DNA from: Flavobacteriia bacterium
GTDB taxonomy: Bacteria > Bacteroidota > Bacteroidia > Flavobacteriales > Schleiferiaceae
Reading direction: 5' to 3'
Length of the DNA: 25,724 nucleotides
NCBI GenBank assembly: GCA_949516455.1
Contig: CATILC010000008.1
Span: 1-25,724 of the forward strand
Shown: positions 23,788 to 25,724 of the stretch, one piece after another
Layout of the letters: each line of letters begins with the position of its first letter
Numbering within the stretch: the stretch's first letter is position 1
Notes under the pieces: generated by a model
Database searches by the model: none
What the model saw: only the letters and a program-made list of their open reading frames with translations
What the model was told of the DNA's origin: nothing
Made by a program: the position numbers and the translations under genes

Positions 23788-23795
23788 CAAAGATA
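23788..23795 (-). promoter_or_regulatory. Bacteroidota-type -7 element (TATCTTTG) before the RecD-like helicase
   Basis: TATCTTTG on the minus strand fits TAnnTTTG exactly and ends 7 nt before the helicase ATG at 23780, so the mRNA would be leaderless or nearly so. Upstream TTAA at about 20 nt is only a poor -33 match. Confidence 0.5.
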
Positions 23796-23855
23796 GCCGT
23801 ACTACTTCCCCTTAATGCATTATTTTCGTGACCGATCTCAATTGTCGTCCTGAAC

Positions 23856-24479
23856 ATGAACAAGAAAATCATCAAAGCACTGACCATCGGATTGGCGCTG
23901 GTTGCTGTCGGATTGAGTTATTGGCTGCTGCGCATCATCAACCAACCGATCGAGTTCGAAAAGATCAAGTCCGATCGCTATGCTGCGATCATTGAACGCC
24001 TCGAGCAGATCAGGGATGTCCAGCAGGCACATCTGCAGGAAAACGGCAAGTATGCCTCAGACTTTGATGCCCTCATCGCCTTTGTGGACACGGGTGCCAT
24101 CACCCTGATCGAACGCAAAGACTCCTCTTTCATGTACTACGACAAGATCTACCAGCAGGACATGAACAAAGACACGGTGATCGAACGTGTTCTGGGCACC
24201 CAGGGAGTGAAGGAGAATCTCTTTGAACCTGATTTTGACGCAGCCCAGTTGCGCTTCGTCCCTCTGCCCGGAAAATTGGAAGGAAAGGAGGAGTTCAACA
24301 TCGGCGCTTCGTCCATTGAGAGGAACGGATTGCGCATTCCTGTTTTTGAAGTGGGCGCGCCCAATACGGTCATCTTCCACGATCTTCTTTCCAGCGACTT
24401 CAACATATTCGTAGATAAGGACTACAGTCTGAAGATCGGCTCCCTGACCGAACCCAAGGTGACCGGTAATTGGAAGTAG
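23856..24479 (+). CDS. Pseudopilin-like hypothetical membrane protein
   Basis: 207 aa starting MNKKIIKALTIGLALVAVGL, with a single N-terminal membrane helix (about 8-26). A long helix follows (YAAIIERLEQIRDVQQAHLQ) and then ENGKYASDFDALIAFVDTG. The anchored helix followed by Q..H/Y....GKY...F..L resembles type IV pilin/pseudopilin N-terminal architecture, although no prepilin cleavage site is evident. The remainder is beta-rich with no named domain that I recognise. No pilus or secretion genes are in the window. The likely coupled neighbours are DUF3822 and rsmD: the TTG of DUF3822 lies within its last codons. Function unknown. Confidence 0.75.
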   Translation: MNKKIIKALTIGLALVAVGLSYWLLRIINQPIEFEKIKSDRYAAIIERLEQIRDVQQAHLQENGKYASDFDALIAFVDTGAITLIERKDSSFMYYDKIYQQDMNKDTVIERVLGTQGVKENLFEPDFDAAQLRFVPLPGKLEGKEEFNIGASSIERNGLRIPVFEVGAPNTVIFHDLLSSDFNIFVDKDYSLKIGSLTEPKVTGNWK

Positions 24480-25267
24480 GCACCACACCTCTCTTCTCCT
24501 ATCGCTCCACTGATTTCGCGCCGGAACTCGTGGGGCCGGTGCGCATCTATTACTCCCACAAGCTGCTTTTGTGTTCGTTCTTCAATCCTGAGGGACGCTT
24601 GCTCTGGATGCAGGAATTTGAACTGCCCGAAGAGGAACCCGCTCTTCATGCCATGCATCTTCTCCGCAGGATCCGTGACGAGGAGGGGCTGAGCAAAAAA
24701 CGCCGGTCCATCCAATTCTATTCTGGACAAGGCGCCCTGATGGCACTTCCCAAGGAACGGTTCACCCCAGAACAGGCGGATGTTCTGTTCGAGCGCTCGG
24801 GCGGCTCACTGAAAGGCTGCAGGCGCTTTGACAGGCCTGGGCTGTCCGGAACAGCGCTCCATTTTTCGGTACCCTCAGATCTTGTGGATGAGTGTGCGGA
24901 TTGGACGGACAGACTTGAAGTCTTCCCCGTTTCTCAATACCGTTCGGAATCTCTGGTACAAAAAGAAGGAATGACCCTGGTCGGATTCATGCATCCCGGT
25001 CGGATCGATGTGGCCCTGTACCAATCCAATCAGCTGATGCTGATGAATCGGTTCAGCTGTGCGGTCACCGAAGATTTCAGTTACCATTTGTTGAATTGCG
25101 GGCAGCAGATGGACTGGTCGGTACGAACCGACCCCATCGTACTCACCGGCAGAGAGGAACGAATGGAAGCCGTACACAAACTGCTGAAGGAATTTGTAGG
25201 CGAGGTTTGGCTGGACGACGGGCACGATGCGCCAGAGATCCAGCGGCTGGCATTATTGGGCGAATGA
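24470..25267 (+). CDS. DUF3822 family protein
   Basis: 265 aa from TTG 24470, overlapping the upstream gene by 10 bp. The protein begins MEVGTTPLFSYRSTDF and contains LFSYRSTDFAPELVG, then RIYYSHKLLLCSFF, HAMHLLRRIR, LVGFMHPGRIDVALYQSNQL and PIVLTGREERM. This layout (two-lobed, ASKHA-like) and its position directly before rsmD match the Bacteroidota-specific DUF3822 family, whose function is unknown. The stop overlaps the rsmD ATG (ATGA). The call rests on remembered family context and pattern, not a search. Confidence 0.8.
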   Translation: MEVGTTPLFSYRSTDFAPELVGPVRIYYSHKLLLCSFFNPEGRLLWMQEFELPEEEPALHAMHLLRRIRDEEGLSKKRRSIQFYSGQGALMALPKERFTPEQADVLFERSGGSLKGCRRFDRPGLSGTALHFSVPSDLVDECADWTDRLEVFPVSQYRSESLVQKEGMTLVGFMHPGRIDVALYQSNQLMLMNRFSCAVTEDFSYHLLNCGQQMDWSVRTDPIVLTGREERMEAVHKLLKEFVGEVWLDDGHDAPEIQRLALLGE

Positions 25268-25724
25268 GCCGCATCATCAGTGGACGATTCAGGGGCCGCA
25301 GGATCATCGCTCCGAAAAAGATCGACGTCCGCCCCACCACTGACCGGGCCAAAGAAGCGCTTTTCAATATTCTCAGAAGCCAGATCGATCTCGAAAAGAC
25401 GGAGGTACTCGATCTCTTCGCCGGCATTGGCACAATTTCCCTGGAGTTCATCTCCCGTTCATGCCCGCTTGTGCTGTCGGTGGATGCCAATCCCAAGGCC
25501 GTCGACTTCATCCGTTCCTTTTCTGATGCCATCGGCGCGGAAGGGCTGGAGCTGGTCTGTGGAAAAGCCGAATCTTTTTTGGAGAGAAACTTTAGAAAAT
25601 TCGACCTGGTCTTTGCCGACCCTCCTTATGACTACGGCAACTACGAGGTTTTGGTCGATCAGATCCGAAGGAGGGCGCTGCGGGACAGTGACTCCCTTTT
25701 GGTGATCGAGCACGGGGAAGAGGC
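25264..25724 (+). CDS. rsmD: 16S rRNA (guanine966-N2)-methyltransferase RsmD (3' end outside window)
   Basis: The N-terminal 153 residues are present. MSRIISGRFRGRRIIAP is the typical RsmD beginning, followed by RPTTDRAKEALFNIL. Motif I is VLDLFAGIGTISLEFISR, the acidic residue sits in LSVDANPKAVDFI, and the catalytic motif IV is DLVFADPPYDYG. RsmD methylates G966 (E. coli numbering) of 16S rRNA in the assembled small subunit. The gene overlaps the DUF3822 stop by 4 bp and runs off the window edge still open. Confidence 0.95.
   Translation, partial: MSRIISGRFRGRRIIAPKKIDVRPTTDRAKEALFNILRSQIDLEKTEVLDLFAGIGTISLEFISRSCPLVLSVDANPKAVDFIRSFSDAIGAEGLELVCGKAESFLERNFRKFDLVFADPPYDYGNYEVLVDQIRRRALRDSDSLLVIEHGEE

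Noticed and set aside
1..25724. CRISPR arrays, insertion sequences, prophage genes, tRNA or rRNA genes
   Set aside because: No regularly spaced repeats, transposase or integrase motifs, or RNA gene signatures were seen on either strand.

Overview
The window looks like a chromosomal segment of a Bacteroidota bacterium, probably Flavobacteriia-like, with moderate GC (clearly above 50% by eye). Four signs support this. TAnnTTTG-type -7 promoter elements lie just upstream of several genes. There is a DUF3822-rsmD pair. DnaX and UvrA look like Bacteroidota orthologues. A TonB receptor/surface beta-propeller lipoprotein pair of the BtuB/BtuG type is present. Genes are packed tightly, with many ATGA/GTGA/TTGA stop-start overlaps and frequent TTG or GTG starts. 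No IS element, prophage, CRISPR array, tRNA or rRNA was seen.

Region 1 (1-9580, minus strand) is one co-directional run of nine genes behind a cobalamin riboswitch (aptamer 9420-9568, preceded by a TAACTTTG promoter element). Read in transcription order it holds: a BtuB-sized TonB-dependent receptor; a BtuG-like beta-propeller surface lipoprotein; a divergent CobT-like protein that lacks the usual catalytic motifs; a membrane-anchored SPOR-like protein; a small predicted outer-membrane protein; FabG; a VWA-domain membrane protein; a prohibitin/SPFH protein; and a SAM methyltransferase cut by the window edge. The first three are coupled by 4-bp overlaps and form a B12-uptake module. The later genes look like housekeeping passengers and may have other promoters.

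Region 2 (9636-16475, plus strand) starts divergently with a 45-aa DUF2256 zinc-ribbon protein overlapping a cryptochrome-DASH/photolyase gene. It continues with TetR regulator, ABC1/UbiB-type kinase, rhomboid protease, zinc-ribbon NUDIX hydrolase, alpha/beta-hydrolase esterase, RmlC and a lytic transglycosylase. Region 3 (16482-21835, plus) holds uvrA, dnaX and an M15 D,D-carboxypeptidase. dnaX contains a run of ten A residues exactly where the short gamma form would end, and both shifted frames meet a stop within a few codons.

Region 4 (21829-23780, minus) is a PlsC-like acyltransferase and a RecD-like helicase, tail-to-tail with the M15 gene. Region 5 (23856-25724, plus) is a pseudopilin-like hypothetical protein, DUF3822 and the 5' part of rsmD.

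The most unusual items are the degenerate CobT homologue inside a B12-riboswitch operon and the predicted slippage site in dnaX.
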